A stretch of 64,000 nucleotides of DNA from the NCBI RefSeq assembly GCF_003992675.1, contig NZ_RZMZ01000015.1, positions 248,001 through 312,000 on the forward strand, given 5' to 3'. Under the pieces are notes generated by a model, which saw only the letters and a list, made by a program, of their open reading frames with translations, was not told the origin of the DNA and made no database searches. Positions 1 through 9,702 of the stretch are shown here, piece by piece. A program made the translations under genes and the position numbers. Every line of letters begins with the position of its first letter. The first letter of the stretch is position 1. Source of the stretch: Flagellimonas marinaquae. Its GTDB lineage: Bacteria > Bacteroidota > Bacteroidia > Flavobacteriales > Flavobacteriaceae.

Positions 1-579
1 GCTGATGAATCCATCGCGCATTCCTGTTTGGATGATGGGGTCCAACTTGAGCAAACGTAAGTAATTGGTAATGGTGGAACGCTTTTTACCAACCCGGTCA
101 CTCAATTTTTCCTGGGTGATTTCAATTTCATCGATAAGTCTTTGATAGGACAAAGCGATTTCAATGGGGTCCAAATCTTGCCTTTGGATATTCTCCACCA
201 AGGCCATTTCCAAGGATTCTTGGTCGTTGGCTATACGGATATAGGCAGGTATGGTTTCCAATCCCACCAACTTGGAGGCACGGAACCTACGCTCCCCGGA
301 GACCAACTGGAATTTGTTGAAATCCAGTTTCCGCACGGTGATGGGCTGAATTATACCAAGTTCGCGAATGGAACTGGCCAGTTCTTCCAAAGCTTCATCA
401 TTAAAATTGGAGCGGGGCTGAAATGGGTTTACCTCAATGGAATTGACATCCAGTTCAACTACACTACCTATAACCTTGTCCGCATTTTTGTCCGAAACTG
501 ATTGAATGTCATTGTCCGGGTCCTTTAAAAGCGCGGACAGGCCTCTTCCCAACGCCTGTTTTTTTGTTGCTTTCGCCAT
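1..579 (-). CDS. parB: ParB chromosome-partitioning protein (partial, N-terminal 193 residues)
   Basis: The reverse strand is open from an ATG at 579 to the window edge, so the C-terminus is missing. The translation begins MAKATKKQALGRGLSALL, the usual N-terminus of chromosomal ParB. Visible motifs are GERRFRAS (residues 95-102, CTP/parS-dependent clamp region), ENIQRQDLDPIEIA (from 129) and a helix-turn-helix around 154-178 (TQEKLSDRVGKKRSTITNYL). ParB binds parS sites and loads SMC and ParA during chromosome segregation. The start codon lies directly beside the parA stop at 580, so the two genes form a tight operon. The dimerisation domain cannot be judged because it lies outside the window. 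Confidence 0.95.
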   Translation of the reverse strand, partial: MAKATKKQALGRGLSALLKDPDNDIQSVSDKNADKVIGSVVELDVNSIEVNPFQPRSNFNDEALEELASSIRELGIIQPITVRKLDFNKFQLVSGERRFRASKLVGLETIPAYIRIANDQESLEMALVENIQRQDLDPIEIALSYQRLIDEIEITQEKLSDRVGKKRSTITNYLRLLKLDPIIQTGMRDGFIS

Positions 580-1353
580 CTAAACTTTCTCCTTGTTTTT
601 CTTCAAAATTTCGTTGGCCAAGTTAAGGTAATTGGAGGCTCCCTTACTACTTGCATCGTATTTTATAATGCTTTCGCCATAACTTGGGGCCTCGCTCAGC
701 CTAACGTTTCTCTGGATAATGGTGTCAAAAACCATATCCGCGAAGTGTTTTTTCACTTCTTCAACCACTTGGTTGGAAAGTCGTAACCTAGAATCGTACA
801 TGGTCAACAACATGCCTTCAATGTCCAAATCGTTGTTGTGTATTTTTTGTACACTTTTTACGGTGTTCAATAATTTGCCGAGACCTTCCAAAGCAAAATA
901 CTCGCACTGAATGGGAATCATTACGGAGTCTGCTGCAGTGAGTGCGTTCAAGGTAAGCAATCCCAAAGATGGGGCGCAATCAATCAATACGAAGTCGTAT
1001 TTATCGCCCAAATTCTTTAGGGCTTCCTTCATCATATATTCCCTATTGTCCTTGTCCACCAATTCAATCTCGATAGCCACAAGGTCAATGTGAGCGGGAA
1101 CTAGGTCTACATTTGGGGAGTCTGTGGTAACGGTCACTTCTTCCACACTCATCGTGTGCTCCAAAAGCTGATAAGTCCCGTTTTCCACGGAATCCACGTC
1201 AATGCCCAATCCTGAGGTGGCATTGGCCTGGGGGTCTGCATCGATCAACAAAACCTTTTTTTCCAATACGCCCAAGGAGGCTGCAAGGTTTACTGTAGTG
1301 GTCGTTTTTCCAACACCACCCTTTTGGTTTGCTATTGCAATAATCTTGCCCAT
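580..1353 (-). CDS. parA: ParA/Soj chromosome-partitioning ATPase
   Basis: This 257-residue deviant Walker-A ATPase uses ATP-dependent, nonspecific DNA binding to move ParB-parS complexes. The KGGVGKTTT Walker A motif starts at residue 11, LLIDADPQANAT follows near 36-47, and the Walker B strand FVLIDCAPS lies near 120. The length matches chromosomal ParA/Soj (about 250-260 residues). The plasmid-type N-terminal HTH extension is absent, which fits a chromosomal system. It is the first gene of a parA-parB unit with no intergenic space. The 134-bp region upstream to the mutB stop contains no box I could call with confidence. Confidence 0.96.
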   Translation of the reverse strand: MGKIIAIANQKGGVGKTTTTVNLAASLGVLEKKVLLIDADPQANATSGLGIDVDSVENGTYQLLEHTMSVEEVTVTTDSPNVDLVPAHIDLVAIEIELVDKDNREYMMKEALKNLGDKYDFVLIDCAPSLGLLTLNALTAADSVMIPIQCEYFALEGLGKLLNTVKSVQKIHNNDLDIEGMLLTMYDSRLRLSNQVVEEVKKHFADMVFDTIIQRNVRLSEAPSYGESIIKYDASSKGASNYLNLANEILKKNKEKV

Positions 1354-1487
1354 TTCATAGTAAGTTAGGCGTTAAAAATACGATTATTTAAGATGCGATA
1401 AAATGTAATTTGTTAACAGGGGGTGAATAAACCTGCCACGCCACGTTAAATAAAGTTAAACTTTTATACGCAAAAGGGTTATGAATA

Positions 1488-3581
1488 CTAATCCATTAGA
1501 ATGTTAAGGATTTCGGTGGCAGCATCGGCAATCTTGGTGCCTGGCCCGAAAACGGCGACAGCGCCATTATCCAGCAAATGCTTGTAATCCTGCTTTGGAA
1601 TCACCCCTCCAACAATGACCATTATATCTTCACGACCATATTTTTTGAGTTCTTGGACCACTTCGGGAACCAAGGTTTTGTGTCCGCCAGCGAGAGAGGA
1701 AATCCCGAGTACGTGGACATCATTTTCCACGGCCTGTTTGGCTACCTCGGCAGGGGTTTGGAACAAGGGGCCAATGTCCACATCAAAACCAAGATCGGCA
1801 TAGCCTGTGGCCACCACCTTGGCGCCACGGTCGTGGCCATCCTGCCCCATTTTGGCCACCATGATGCGTGGTCTACGGCCTTCCTGCTCCGCAAAGGCAT
1901 CGGCTAATTTGCGGGCATTTTCAAAACTTTCGTCGTTTTTGATTTCTTTGGAATACACTCCAGTAAAGGATTGGATTTTTGCTCTGTAACGTCCAAATGC
2001 ACTTTCCATGGCGTCACTGATTTCGCCAAGCGTAGCACGTTGTTTGGCCGCTTCTATGGCTAAAGCTAATAAATTTCCACGGTCGGTGTTATGGTCCGAA
2101 GCTTTTTTGGCAGCTATTCGGATGGCCTCAAGGGCTTCTTCCACTTTTTTGGAATCCCTGCTATTTCGAATCTGTTCCAATCTGGCCATTTGCTGTTTGC
2201 GCACTTTGGCGTTGTCCACTTCCAAAATCTGCAGGTCGTCCTCGTTGGCCAATCGGTATTTGTTGACCCCTACGATTACATCTTTACCGCTGTCGATGCG
2301 CGCTTGCTTTTTGGCTGCGGCTTCCTCGATACGCATTTTGGGGATGCCTTTTTCGATAGCTTTGGTCATTCCCCCCAATTTTTCCACTTCCTGAATCAGT
2401 TCCCAAGCATGCTGGGCAATCTCTTGGGTCAGCTGCTCCACCTTATGGCTGCCTGCCCAGGGGTCCACCGTTCTTGTGATATAGGTTTCTTGCTGTAGAT
2501 AGATCTGTGTATTCCGTGCAATACGGGCCGAGAAATCCGTTGGGAGTGCAATGGCCTCGTCCAACGCATTGGTGTGCAGGCTTTGTGTGCCCCCAAAGGC
2601 AGCTGCCATCGCTTCAATGGTGGTCCTGGCTACATTGTTGAAAGGGTCCTGTTCGGTCAAGCTCCATCCGCTGGTTTGGCTGTGCGTGCGGAGCATGGAG
2701 GATTTCTCGTTTTGAGGGTTGAACTGTTGCACCAACTTGGCCCAAAGCATCCTTCCCGCACGCATTTTGGCGATTTCCACAAAATGGTTCATTCCAATTC
2801 CCCAGAAAAAGGAAAGTCTTGGGGCAAATTCGTCAATTTTGAGGCCGGCCTGTATTCCGGTTCGGATGTATTCGACACCGTCGGCCAAAGTATAGGCCAA
2901 TTCCATAGCTGCTGGAGCTCCTGCTTCGTGCATGTGGTAGCCCGAAATACTGATGCTGTTGAAACGGGGCATGTTCTTACTGGTGAACTCAAAAATATCC
3001 GCAACGAGCTGCATCGACGGAGTAGGCGGGTAAATGTAGGTGTTACGCACCATAAACTCCTTCAAAATATCGTTCTGTATGGTTCCGGACAGTTGTTCCA
3101 TGGATACCCCTTGTTCCAAACCGGCCACAATATAAAAGGCCATAATCGGGATTACCGCTCCGTTCATGGTCATGGAAACGGACATTTTGTCCAAGGGAAT
3201 ACCGTTGAACAAAATCTTCATGTCCTCAATGGAATCTATGGCAACACCGGCTTTGCCCACATCACCTACTACGCGGTCGTTGTCGGAATCATATCCTCGG
3301 TGCGTAGGGAGGTCAAAAGCTACGGAAAGACCTTTTTGCCCAGCCTCCAGATTTCTTCTGTAAAACGCATTGCTTTCCTCGGCGGTAGAGAAGCCGGCAT
3401 ATTGGCGAATGGTCCAAGGCCGGCGAACGTACATCGTGGAATAGGGACCACGAAGGAACGGGGAAATACCTGCTGCGAAATTTTCGTGCTCGTAATTTTG
3501 GGTCTTGACGGCCTGCCCGTCCGTCAGGCGGGCGCTCGACCGGACAGCCAATTCCAATTGTTGGAGGTCTTTTCTACTCAT
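1488..3581 (-). CDS. mutB: Methylmalonyl-CoA mutase, large (catalytic, B12-binding) subunit
   Basis: This 697-residue subunit isomerises (R)-methylmalonyl-CoA and succinyl-CoA with adenosylcobalamin. The TIM-barrel part starts around residue 45 ([20 protein letters not shown]), as in the family. The C-terminal B12 domain shows DGHDRG, the DxHxxG motif that supplies the cobalt-ligating His, followed by the usual SSLAGG and GGVIP segments. It overlaps the small-subunit gene upstream by 8 nt (ATGAGTAG), which suggests coupled translation. Residues about 14-25 ([12 protein letters not shown]) are encoded by a GC-rich imperfect palindrome at 3511-3541 that resembles a REP-type repeat and lies in a nonconserved N-terminal stretch. 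It works with the carboxylase encoded at 6071-9566. No epimerase gene is in the window. Confidence 0.96.
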   Translation of the reverse strand: MSRKDLQQLELAVRSSARLTDGQAVKTQNYEHENFAAGISPFLRGPYSTMYVRRPWTIRQYAGFSTAEESNAFYRRNLEAGQKGLSVAFDLPTHRGYDSDNDRVVGDVGKAGVAIDSIEDMKILFNGIPLDKMSVSMTMNGAVIPIMAFYIVAGLEQGVSMEQLSGTIQNDILKEFMVRNTYIYPPTPSMQLVADIFEFTSKNMPRFNSISISGYHMHEAGAPAAMELAYTLADGVEYIRTGIQAGLKIDEFAPRLSFFWGIGMNHFVEIAKMRAGRMLWAKLVQQFNPQNEKSSMLRTHSQTSGWSLTEQDPFNNVARTTIEAMAAAFGGTQSLHTNALDEAIALPTDFSARIARNTQIYLQQETYITRTVDPWAGSHKVEQLTQEIAQHAWELIQEVEKLGGMTKAIEKGIPKMRIEEAAAKKQARIDSGKDVIVGVNKYRLANEDDLQILEVDNAKVRKQQMARLEQIRNSRDSKKVEEALEAIRIAAKKASDHNTDRGNLLALAIEAAKQRATLGEISDAMESAFGRYRAKIQSFTGVYSKEIKNDESFENARKLADAFAEQEGRRPRIMVAKMGQDGHDRGAKVVATGYADLGFDVDIGPLFQTPAEVAKQAVENDVHVLGISSLAGGHKTLVPEVVQELKKYGREDIMVIVGGVIPKQDYKHLLDNGAVAVFGPGTKIADAATEILNILMD
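3511..3541. repeat. REP-like GC-rich palindrome inside mutB
   Basis: The 21-bp core CCTGCCCGTCCGTCAGGCGGG matches its own reverse complement at 15 of 21 positions, and several mismatches become G-U pairs in RNA. It is followed by GCGCTCGAC, which resembles the TCGAGCGCAGTCGA motif at 4274-4293. It is read in frame as part of MutB (about residues 14-25). Interpretation as an interspersed repeat is inference from its composition and its similarity to the other copies. Confidence 0.45.
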
Positions 3582-4956
3582 CGTTCAATCTTTTTTGTTC
3601 GGAACCTTCAGCTAACCTTTTTTCGATGATAGGTTCAATAATGGTTTTCCTTGCCTTTGTTTTTACGAAAGGGTAGAGTTCCAGATTATCCTTCATCCGA
3701 TCTGCTGGGTTCTGGTATTTGTTGGTGCCCAAGGAAACGATTTTTCCTTCATCAAAAAGTTCCTGCTCCTTTTCGGCATTTTCCTTTATTTTTTGTTGGA
3801 TGGTTCCCTTTTTCAGCCCATCCAAAAAACCACCCCCTTTTTCCAATTGTTTGAAGAGTGCCAGTGCTTTTTCTGCCAATTGATGGGTAAGCGATTCAAT
3901 GTAATAGGAGCCTGCTGCAATCTGGGATGCTTCGCCCAGATAACTTTCTTCTTTCAAAAGCAACAATTGATTTCGGGCAATGCGTTCCCCAAATTCGTTG
4001 TCTTTGTGGTATAGGCCATCGTAGGGTAGGTTGCAAACCGTATCCGCTACGCCCAGGACCGCCGACATGCATTCCGAAGTGGTTCGGAGCATATTTACAT
4101 TGTAATCGTACAGGGTTTTGTTCCGCTTGGATGGAAATGCGAGGATTTTGCACTCACTTTTAATCCCATATTCGGACGTTAGGCTATTCCAAAGCCAGCG
4201 TAGGGCCCTCAATTTGGCTATTTCAAAGAAATAGTTGCCGCCCACAGCTACGGTAAAGGTAACTGGAAAAGACTTCTCGACTGCGCTCGAAGAGACATGG
4301 TTTAAATATTCATTGGCATGTGCCAAACCATAGGCCAATTGCTGTACCATATTGGCGCCGGCATTTTGATACTGTGAGATATCGACCCCCAAGATTGAAA
4401 CATCCGATGTGCCAAGATGGACCAGTTCATCAAAAATTTCATGATCTTTTTCCAAATTATGGTACCAGTTGCCATCTTTGGCCAAATGTCCGATGATGTC
4501 CAAATTTAAATGGGCTTTCCCATTTTTCTCTTTGAGAAGGGACACCAGTTTTTTGATGGGTTCCAAGGCCAAAAAATCAAAATGGAAATAGAGTTGGATT
4601 TCTTCCAGCTTTATCCCCGACAACAAAGCCTCAACATCGATTTCTTCCTTGGGAATTGTAAAAATCAAACTTTCCGCACCTTTATTCAGGACTTCTTTTG
4701 CCTTCGTATTTGCTTTTTCTGCATCTCCTGCATAAATGGATTGTCCCACGGACCAGGAATGGTCTTTTGATAAGGAAAAGGTGGGTATGTTCTCCAAATC
4801 TTCTTGATGGTAAAAAGGCTTAACGTTGATGCCTTCCAAAGATTCCCAGACCAAGGCTTCGTTGTAATCGGCGCCTTTCAGGTCCATTTGTATCTTTTGT
4901 TTCCACTGTTTGGCAGTAACTTCGGGAAATTCGTTAAATAGGCCGGATTTATTCAT
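3574..4956 (-). CDS. mutA: Methylmalonyl-CoA mutase, small subunit
   Basis: This 460-residue protein is the structural partner of MutB. Its TIM-barrel-like fold is recognisable from segments such as ANEYLNHV and [20 protein letters not shown], which parallel the large subunit ([20 protein letters not shown]). Actinobacterial small subunits are about 620-640 residues and end in a degenerate B12-like domain. This one stops at about 460 and has no DxHxxG, so it appears to consist of the barrel part only. It overlaps its neighbours on both sides by 8 nt (ATGAATAA with the FtsB-like gene, ATGAGTAG with mutB). A TTCTCGACTGCGCTCGAAGA element at 4274-4293 encodes VSSSAVEK in frame. Confidence 0.93.
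   Translation of the reverse strand: MNKSGLFNEFPEVTAKQWKQKIQMDLKGADYNEALVWESLEGINVKPFYHQEDLENIPTFSLSKDHSWSVGQSIYAGDAEKANTKAKEVLNKGAESLIFTIPKEEIDVEALLSGIKLEEIQLYFHFDFLALEPIKKLVSLLKEKNGKAHLNLDIIGHLAKDGNWYHNLEKDHEIFDELVHLGTSDVSILGVDISQYQNAGANMVQQLAYGLAHANEYLNHVSSSAVEKSFPVTFTVAVGGNYFFEIAKLRALRWLWNSLTSEYGIKSECKILAFPSKRNKTLYDYNVNMLRTTSECMSAVLGVADTVCNLPYDGLYHKDNEFGERIARNQLLLLKEESYLGEASQIAAGSYYIESLTHQLAEKALALFKQLEKGGGFLDGLKKGTIQQKIKENAEKEQELFDEGKIVSLGTNKYQNPADRMKDNLELYPFVKTKARKTIIEPIIEKRLAEGSEQKRLNDE
4274..4293. repeat. Short interspersed repeat (TCGAGCGCAGTCGA type) inside mutA
   Basis: The sequence TTCTCGACTGCGCTCGAAGA is a near-palindrome of the TCGA-GCGCAG-TCGA type, which I recall as recurrent in flavobacterial genomes. 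Related pieces lie at 3532-3540, 9653-9664 and 31172-31189. Here it is read through in frame in the small mutase subunit. Confidence 0.45.
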
Positions 4957-5281
4957 CGTTTTTTTGCTTTAGGCTGTCTTCGTATTCAATCAAGAATATT
5001 TCTTCGTTGTCCTTTTTCATGTAGTACTTCTCGCGGGCCAGCTTTTCAAGTTCCTTCTCGTTGGACATCTTTTTCAGGATTTCCTTGTCCTTGGCAATCT
5101 CGCTTTTCAAGAATTCCTTTTCCTTTTCCAACTTATCGATTTCGCTCTCCAGTTCCAAATGGATCAAAAGAGAATTGGTATCAAAAAAGGCCATCCAAAT
5201 CACAAAAATGGTCAGTACCAAAATATAGGTGTTGGTCATGATTTTGAACCATTTCTTTTTTCTCCATTCCTTTAGGCCCAT
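4949..5281 (-). CDS. FtsB/DivIC-family septum formation protein
   Basis: This 110-residue bitopic membrane protein begins MGLKEWRKKKWFKIMTNTY. A single transmembrane segment follows (about residues 15-36, ILVLTIFVIWMAFFDTNSLL), and then a coiled coil rich in E, K and L up to about residue 90. This is the layout of FtsB/DivIC, which links FtsL and FtsQ at the division site. The reading frame extends further upstream inside udk, but the ATG at 5281 lies just after the udk stop and starts directly with the basic pre-membrane region, so it is preferred. It is the middle gene of udk-divIC-mutA-mutB and shares 8 nt with mutA. Confidence 0.85.
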   Translation of the reverse strand: MGLKEWRKKKWFKIMTNTYILVLTIFVIWMAFFDTNSLLIHLELESEIDKLEKEKEFLKSEIAKDKEILKKMSNEKELEKLAREKYYMKKDNEEIFLIEYEDSLKQKNDE

Positions 5282-5282
5282 A

Positions 5283-5891
5283 TTATGAAAGATTATTGTG
5301 AATGATGGTCCTAACCAGATCAACGGCAACCGTGTTGTAGCGATTGTTAGGGATTATGATGTCCGCAAACTCTTTCGAGGGTTCAATAAATTGAAGATGC
5401 ATGGGCTTTACGGCGGTTTGGTACCTCGTGAGCACTTTGTTCAAATCATGCCCGCGCTCCTGTGTGTCCCGTTGCAGTCTTCGTATCAAACGTTCGTCCG
5501 AATCTGCATGCACAAATATTTTTATATCGAACAGATCGCGCAATTTGGGGTTGCTCAACACCAAGATGCCTTCCACGATCATTACTTTTCGCGGGGTAGT
5601 GGAAACTGTTTCTTTCATCCGTGTTTCCTCTACAAATGAATAAATGGGGGTTTCCACGGTCTTTCCTTCCCTCAACTGGTGAATATGCTCGATCAATAAA
5701 TCAAAATCTATGGAGTTGGGATGGTCAAAGTTTACTTTGGCTCTTTCCTCCTTGCTCATATGGGAGAGATCATTGTAATAGGAATCTTGGGAAATTACCC
5801 CAACCTCCTCAGTGGGCAGCTGCTTCACAATCTGGTTTACCACCGTAGTTTTACCGCACCCTGTGCCGCCTGCAATCCCTAAGATCAGCAT
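5283..5891 (-). CDS. udk: Uridine kinase
   Basis: This 202-residue cytoplasmic kinase phosphorylates uridine and cytidine in pyrimidine salvage. The P-loop GIAGGTGCGKTTVV is at residues 5-18. HPNSIDFDLL, the TPIYSFVEETR segment and RRLQRDTQERGHD (the lid and phosphate-binding region) all match the Udk family, and the length is normal (about 205-215). It is the first gene of a reverse-strand operon leading into the division gene and the methylmalonyl-CoA mutase genes. A TATTTTTG box 18 nt upstream (5909-5916, reverse strand) fits a Bacteroidota -7 element with a short leader. Confidence 0.95.
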   Translation of the reverse strand: MLILGIAGGTGCGKTTVVNQIVKQLPTEEVGVISQDSYYNDLSHMSKEERAKVNFDHPNSIDFDLLIEHIHQLREGKTVETPIYSFVEETRMKETVSTTPRKVMIVEGILVLSNPKLRDLFDIKIFVHADSDERLIRRLQRDTQERGHDLNKVLTRYQTAVKPMHLQFIEPSKEFADIIIPNNRYNTVAVDLVRTIIHNNLS

Positions 5892-5908
5892 AGTTCAAAT
5901 TTTGGCAT

Positions 5909-5916
5909 CAAAAATA
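5909..5916 (-). promoter_or_regulatory. Candidate -7 element for the udk operon
   Basis: The reverse strand reads TATTTTTG, matching TAnnTTTG. It lies 18 nt before the udk ATG. No good TTG -33 box was found at the usual spacing, so support is modest. Confidence 0.4.
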
Positions 5917-6019
5917 AACAAATGATTATATCTCCTGCCTAATTACGATACAACATAATTAAGGAATAATAAGATAGGAATTAATGATCATTGTCATAAA
6001 TATTCCCTTTGGTTGGGCA

Positions 6020-6027
6020 TAGCTTTG
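6020..6027 (+). promoter_or_regulatory. Candidate -7 element for the acyl-CoA carboxylase operon
   Basis: TAGCTTTG matches the Bacteroidota TAnnTTTG -7 box, and the start codon follows 43 nt downstream. A -33 TTG at ideal spacing is not evident; the nearest (5991) is 26 nt upstream. Confidence 0.4.
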
Positions 6028-6070
6028 TATGAATTCTAATGCAATACCCTTATATTTATCAAGCTAACCA

Positions 6071-6571
6071 ATGGAATTTTTTGATATGAATGATTCTTAT
6101 TCGGTCAAGGTTGGGGATGACTTTGACTTTACACTTTCCAAGGACACGATTTCTTCGTTGGATTTGATCCAAACTGGTGATGGGGCCTATCATTTGTTGA
6201 AAGACGGCAGATCATACCATGTTAAAGTCCTAGATCAACATTTTAATAATGGAACCTATACCGTCAGCATCAATGGGACTGAATTCGAATGTTCGATACA
6301 GACTCCTTTGGATGAACTCATCAAAAAGATGGGCTTTGCTGTCAATGCCGGAAAAAACATAGATTCCATTTCGGCCCCAATGCCGGGATTGATTTTGGAT
6401 ATTTTGGTGGAAGTAGGGCAGGAGGTGAACGAAGAAGACCAATTATTGATTTTGGAGGCGATGAAAATGGAGAACATTATCACCGCACCTCGAAAAGGGG
6501 TGGTCAAAAGCGTCGGCGTGTCCAAAGGCGATGCGGTGGAGAAAAAGCAATTGTTGATTGAATTTGAATAA
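6071..6571 (+). CDS. Biotin carboxyl carrier subunit of acyl-CoA carboxylase
   Basis: This 166-residue protein has a C-terminal biotinyl domain (about residues 98-166) with the biotinylation motif EAMKMEN; the Lys carries biotin. It ends in KQLLIEFE, and an APMPGLILDILVEVGQEV half-repeat precedes the motif, as in lipoyl/biotinyl domains. The N-terminal part, about 95 residues, probably holds the subunits together. An alternative ATG five codons in gives nearly the same product. The gene lies 6 nt before the biotin carboxylase gene and starts a three-gene operon for propionyl-CoA or acetyl-CoA carboxylation. The nearby mutase genes favour propionyl-CoA. Confidence 0.92.
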   Translation: MEFFDMNDSYSVKVGDDFDFTLSKDTISSLDLIQTGDGAYHLLKDGRSYHVKVLDQHFNNGTYTVSINGTEFECSIQTPLDELIKKMGFAVNAGKNIDSISAPMPGLILDILVEVGQEVNEEDQLLILEAMKMENIITAPRKGVVKSVGVSKGDAVEKKQLLIEFE

Positions 6572-6577
6572 CGCAAC

Positions 6578-8020
6578 ATGAAAAAAATATTAATTGCCAA
6601 TCGAGGCGAAATAGCGGTCAGGGTAATGAAAACCATTAAAAAGATGGGGATAAAAACCGTGGCTGTGTATTCAGAAGTCGACAGGAACGCACCCCATGTA
6701 TTGTTTGCCGATGAAGCGGTCCTTATCGGCGAAGCGCCCTCAAACAAATCCTATCTTAAGGGAGACAAAATCATTGAAGTGGCCAAAAAGCTGAACGTGG
6801 ATGGCATCCATCCCGGTTATGGCTTTTTGAGTGAAAATGCTGATTTTGCCGAAGCCGTAGAAAACAGCGGAATTACCTTTATTGGTCCAAAATCCAAGGC
6901 CATCCGAATTATGGGAAGCAAACTAGCAGCCAAAGAAGCCGTGAAAGCCTATGACATTCCGATGGTGCCCGGAATCGATGAGGCCATTTCGGATGTGGCC
7001 AAAGCCCATGAAATTGCCAATGAGGTCGGTTATCCTGTATTGATTAAAGCATCAGCAGGTGGCGGGGGCAAGGGAATGCGAATCGTAGAAAAAGAGGAAG
7101 ATCTGGAATCCGGAATGAAGCGTGCCATTAGTGAGGCCACCTCCGCCTTTGGCGACGGTTCCGTTTTTGTGGAAAAATATGTGACTTCCCCTAGGCACAT
7201 CGAGGTACAGGTGATGGCCGATACCCACGGCAATGTATTGCACTTTTTTGAAAGGGAATGTAGCGTGCAGCGGCGTCACCAAAAGGTGGTGGAGGAAGCA
7301 CCTTCCGCCATTTTAACGCCCGAATTGCGCAAAGAGATGGGCGAAGCGGCCTGTAAAGTGGCCAAATCCTGTGACTATATTGGAGCGGGTACCGTCGAAT
7401 TTTTGATGGATGCCGACCATAATTTCTACTTTTTGGAAATGAACACCCGTCTGCAAGTGGAGCATCCGGTGACGGAATTGATTACCGGGGTGGACTTGGT
7501 GGAATTACAGATAAAAGTAGCCCGTGGAGAAGAACTTCCGATGAAACAGGAAGATCTTACCATAAATGGGCATGCCGTGGAACTTCGGGTATATGCCGAA
7601 GACCCTCTAAACGACTTTTTACCTAGTGTTGGGAACCTGGAAACGTATCAGCTGCCTGTTGGAGAGGGAATTCGGGTAGACAACGGCTTTAGGGAAGGCA
7701 TGGATATTCCAATTTATTATGACCCCATGCTATCCAAGCTGATTACTTATGGTAAAACCCGAGAGGAAGCCATTGAACTGATGCTGGATGCCATACAAAA
7801 TTATAAGGTGAAAGGAGTGCAGACTACCTTGCCTTTTGGCAGTTTTGTGTTTGCCCACGAAGCCTTCCGGACAGGGAATTTTGACACCCACTTCGTCAAG
7901 AATTATTATGCGCCCAAAATGATAAAGGAACAAACGGCCAACGAAGCGGAAGTTGCCGCCATGATGGCCCTTTATCAATTTTTGGAAGACAAAAAAATAG
8001 TACGATTACCTTCAAACTGA
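6578..8020 (+). CDS. Biotin carboxylase subunit of acyl-CoA (probably propionyl-CoA) carboxylase
   Basis: This 480-residue ATP-grasp enzyme carboxylates the biotin on the carrier subunit using ATP and bicarbonate. The N-terminal domain starts [18 protein letters not shown]. The glycine-rich ATP loop [14 protein letters not shown] is near residues 157-170, and [14 protein letters not shown] is near 288-301, carrying the catalytic Glu and Arg. A biotin-carboxylase C-terminal domain follows. The length is that of stand-alone BC subunits (about 450-500). It lies between the carrier and carboxyltransferase genes with spacers of 6 and 4 nt, so all three are surely co-transcribed. Confidence 0.96.
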   Translation: MKKILIANRGEIAVRVMKTIKKMGIKTVAVYSEVDRNAPHVLFADEAVLIGEAPSNKSYLKGDKIIEVAKKLNVDGIHPGYGFLSENADFAEAVENSGITFIGPKSKAIRIMGSKLAAKEAVKAYDIPMVPGIDEAISDVAKAHEIANEVGYPVLIKASAGGGGKGMRIVEKEEDLESGMKRAISEATSAFGDGSVFVEKYVTSPRHIEVQVMADTHGNVLHFFERECSVQRRHQKVVEEAPSAILTPELRKEMGEAACKVAKSCDYIGAGTVEFLMDADHNFYFLEMNTRLQVEHPVTELITGVDLVELQIKVARGEELPMKQEDLTINGHAVELRVYAEDPLNDFLPSVGNLETYQLPVGEGIRVDNGFREGMDIPIYYDPMLSKLITYGKTREEAIELMLDAIQNYKVKGVQTTLPFGSFVFAHEAFRTGNFDTHFVKNYYAPKMIKEQTANEAEVAAMMALYQFLEDKKIVRLPSN

Positions 8021-8024
8021 ATCC

Positions 8025-9566
8025 ATGGATCACAAAATAAAAGAACTACAGGACAGAATTGCACAGGCCCATTTGGGCGGCGGTGAAAAGCGCATCGAAA
8101 AACAACATCAGAAGAAAAAATTAACGGCCCGCGAACGTGTGCTCTACTTTTTGGACGAAGGCTCTTTCGAGGAAATGGGCATTTTGGTGACCCACCGTAC
8201 CACCGATTTCGGTATGGACAAGGAGATGTACTATGGAGATGGCGTGGTCACGGGCTACGGAACCGTAAATGGAAGGTTGGTGTACGTATATGCGCAAGAT
8301 TTTACCGTTTTCGGGGGAGCCCTTTCGGAGACCCATGCGGAAAAGATCTGTAAGGTGATGGATTTGGCCATGAAGGTGGGAGCGCCGGTCATCGGACTCA
8401 ACGATTCAGGGGGAGCCCGGATACAGGAAGGAGTGCGGTCGCTTGGCGGTTATGCTGATATTTTTTATCGGAATGTGCAGGCATCTGGGGTGATTCCACA
8501 GATTTCGGCCATTATGGGGCCATGCGCCGGTGGTGCCGTGTATTCGCCTGCTATGACCGATTTTATCATCATGGTGGAAGAAACCAGTTATATGTTTGTT
8601 ACGGGACCGAACGTTGTGAAAACCGTGACCAATGAGACGGTAACCTCGGAAGAATTGGGAGGTGCCAGTACGCACGCCGTGAAATCAGGGGTGGCGCACA
8701 GGACTTCGGCCAATGATGCCACATGTTTGGATGATATCAAAAAACTTTTGGACTATCTGCCCCAAAACAATAAGGAAACTACACCGCTATTGCCTTACGA
8801 GCTTGGGGATGAAACGCGAGAGGAACTGTCCAGCATTGTTCCCGACAACCCCAACAAGCCTTACGATATGCATGATGTGATCAATGGAATCATCGATGCG
8901 GATTCGTTCTATGAAATCCATAAGGATTATGCGGAAAATATCATTACTGGCTTTGCCCGTTTGGGCGGACGAAGTATCGGGATTATAGCCAACCAGCCCA
9001 TGTTCTTGGCAGGGGTGCTGGGAGTGAAAAGTTCGCGAAAAGCGGCCCGATTTACACGGTTTTGTGATTCGTTCAATATTCCGTTATTGGTCTTGGTGGA
9101 CGTACCCGGATTTTTGCCCGGTACGGACCAGGAATGGAACGGGATTATTGTCCATGGTGCCAAGCTGCTCTACGCTTTGAGCGAGGCTACTGTGCCCAGA
9201 GTCACCGTTATTACCCGAAAAGCCTATGGTGGTGCTTACGATGTAATGAACTCCAAACATATCGGTGCCGATTTCAACTATGCTTGGCCGAGCGCCGAAA
9301 TTGCGGTAATGGGAGCAAAAGGCGCGAGTGAAATCATTTTTAGACGGGAAATTGCCGCAGCCGACGACCCAGAAGCCAAACTAAAGGAAAAGGAAACAGA
9401 GTACGCGGATAAGTTTGCGAATCCCTACAGGGCCGCGAAGCGTGGTTTTATTGATGAGGTGATTCTGCCCAAAGATACCCGAAGCAAATTGTTGAAGACG
9501 TTTGCCATGTTGGAGAAAAAAGAGGTACAAACCCCTTGGAAAAAGCATGGGAATATTCCGTTGTAA
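8025..9566 (+). CDS. pccB: Carboxyltransferase subunit of acyl-CoA (probably propionyl-CoA) carboxylase
   Basis: This 513-residue protein is of the PccB type, with both crotonase-like halves in one chain. It moves the carboxyl from biotin to the acyl-CoA. Conserved features are the first oxyanion segment [10 protein letters not shown], the [16 protein letters not shown] segment near 164-180, and, in the second half, [21 protein letters not shown] and [11 protein letters not shown]. The last gene of the operon, it is followed by a convergent hairpin region (9651-9697). Substrate choice between propionyl- and acetyl-CoA cannot be read with certainty. The adjacent methylmalonyl-CoA mutase genes argue for propionyl-CoA. 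Confidence 0.94.
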   Translation: MDHKIKELQDRIAQAHLGGGEKRIEKQHQKKKLTARERVLYFLDEGSFEEMGILVTHRTTDFGMDKEMYYGDGVVTGYGTVNGRLVYVYAQDFTVFGGALSETHAEKICKVMDLAMKVGAPVIGLNDSGGARIQEGVRSLGGYADIFYRNVQASGVIPQISAIMGPCAGGAVYSPAMTDFIIMVEETSYMFVTGPNVVKTVTNETVTSEELGGASTHAVKSGVAHRTSANDATCLDDIKKLLDYLPQNNKETTPLLPYELGDETREELSSIVPDNPNKPYDMHDVINGIIDADSFYEIHKDYAENIITGFARLGGRSIGIIANQPMFLAGVLGVKSSRKAARFTRFCDSFNIPLLVLVDVPGFLPGTDQEWNGIIVHGAKLLYALSEATVPRVTVITRKAYGGAYDVMNSKHIGADFNYAWPSAEIAVMGAKGASEIIFRREIAAADDPEAKLKEKETEYADKFANPYRAAKRGFIDEVILPKDTRSKLLKTFAMLEKKEVQTPWKKHGNIPL

Positions 9567-9650
9567 TTCGGGTTTCTAAAGACATTGTTTTAAGGTTTGA
9601 CACAAAAGGCACGAATTTTATCTAAAACCGTAGTTTTTAAATTTTGCAAG

Positions 9651-9700
9651 ATGTCAGGTCGAGCACCTGCCTTTCCTAAGACCGTGTAACCTGACATTTT
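9651..9700. terminator. Hairpin between convergent pccB and the oxidoreductase gene
   Basis: ATGTCAGGT (9651-9659) pairs with ACCTGACAT (9689-9697) and is followed by a short T run. A competing small stem, CAGGT with ACCTG (9655-9659 and 9665-9669), shares the 5' arm. The segment GTCAGGTCGAGC also resembles the interspersed repeat seen in mutA. It probably terminates one or both convergent transcripts. Confidence 0.6.
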
Positions 9701-9702
9701 AT

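Noticed and set aside
2574..3629. Long open frame (351 codons) on the opposite strand of mutB
   Set aside because: It is the antisense shadow of a strongly conserved gene, lacks any recognisable domain and has no promoter or spacing logic.
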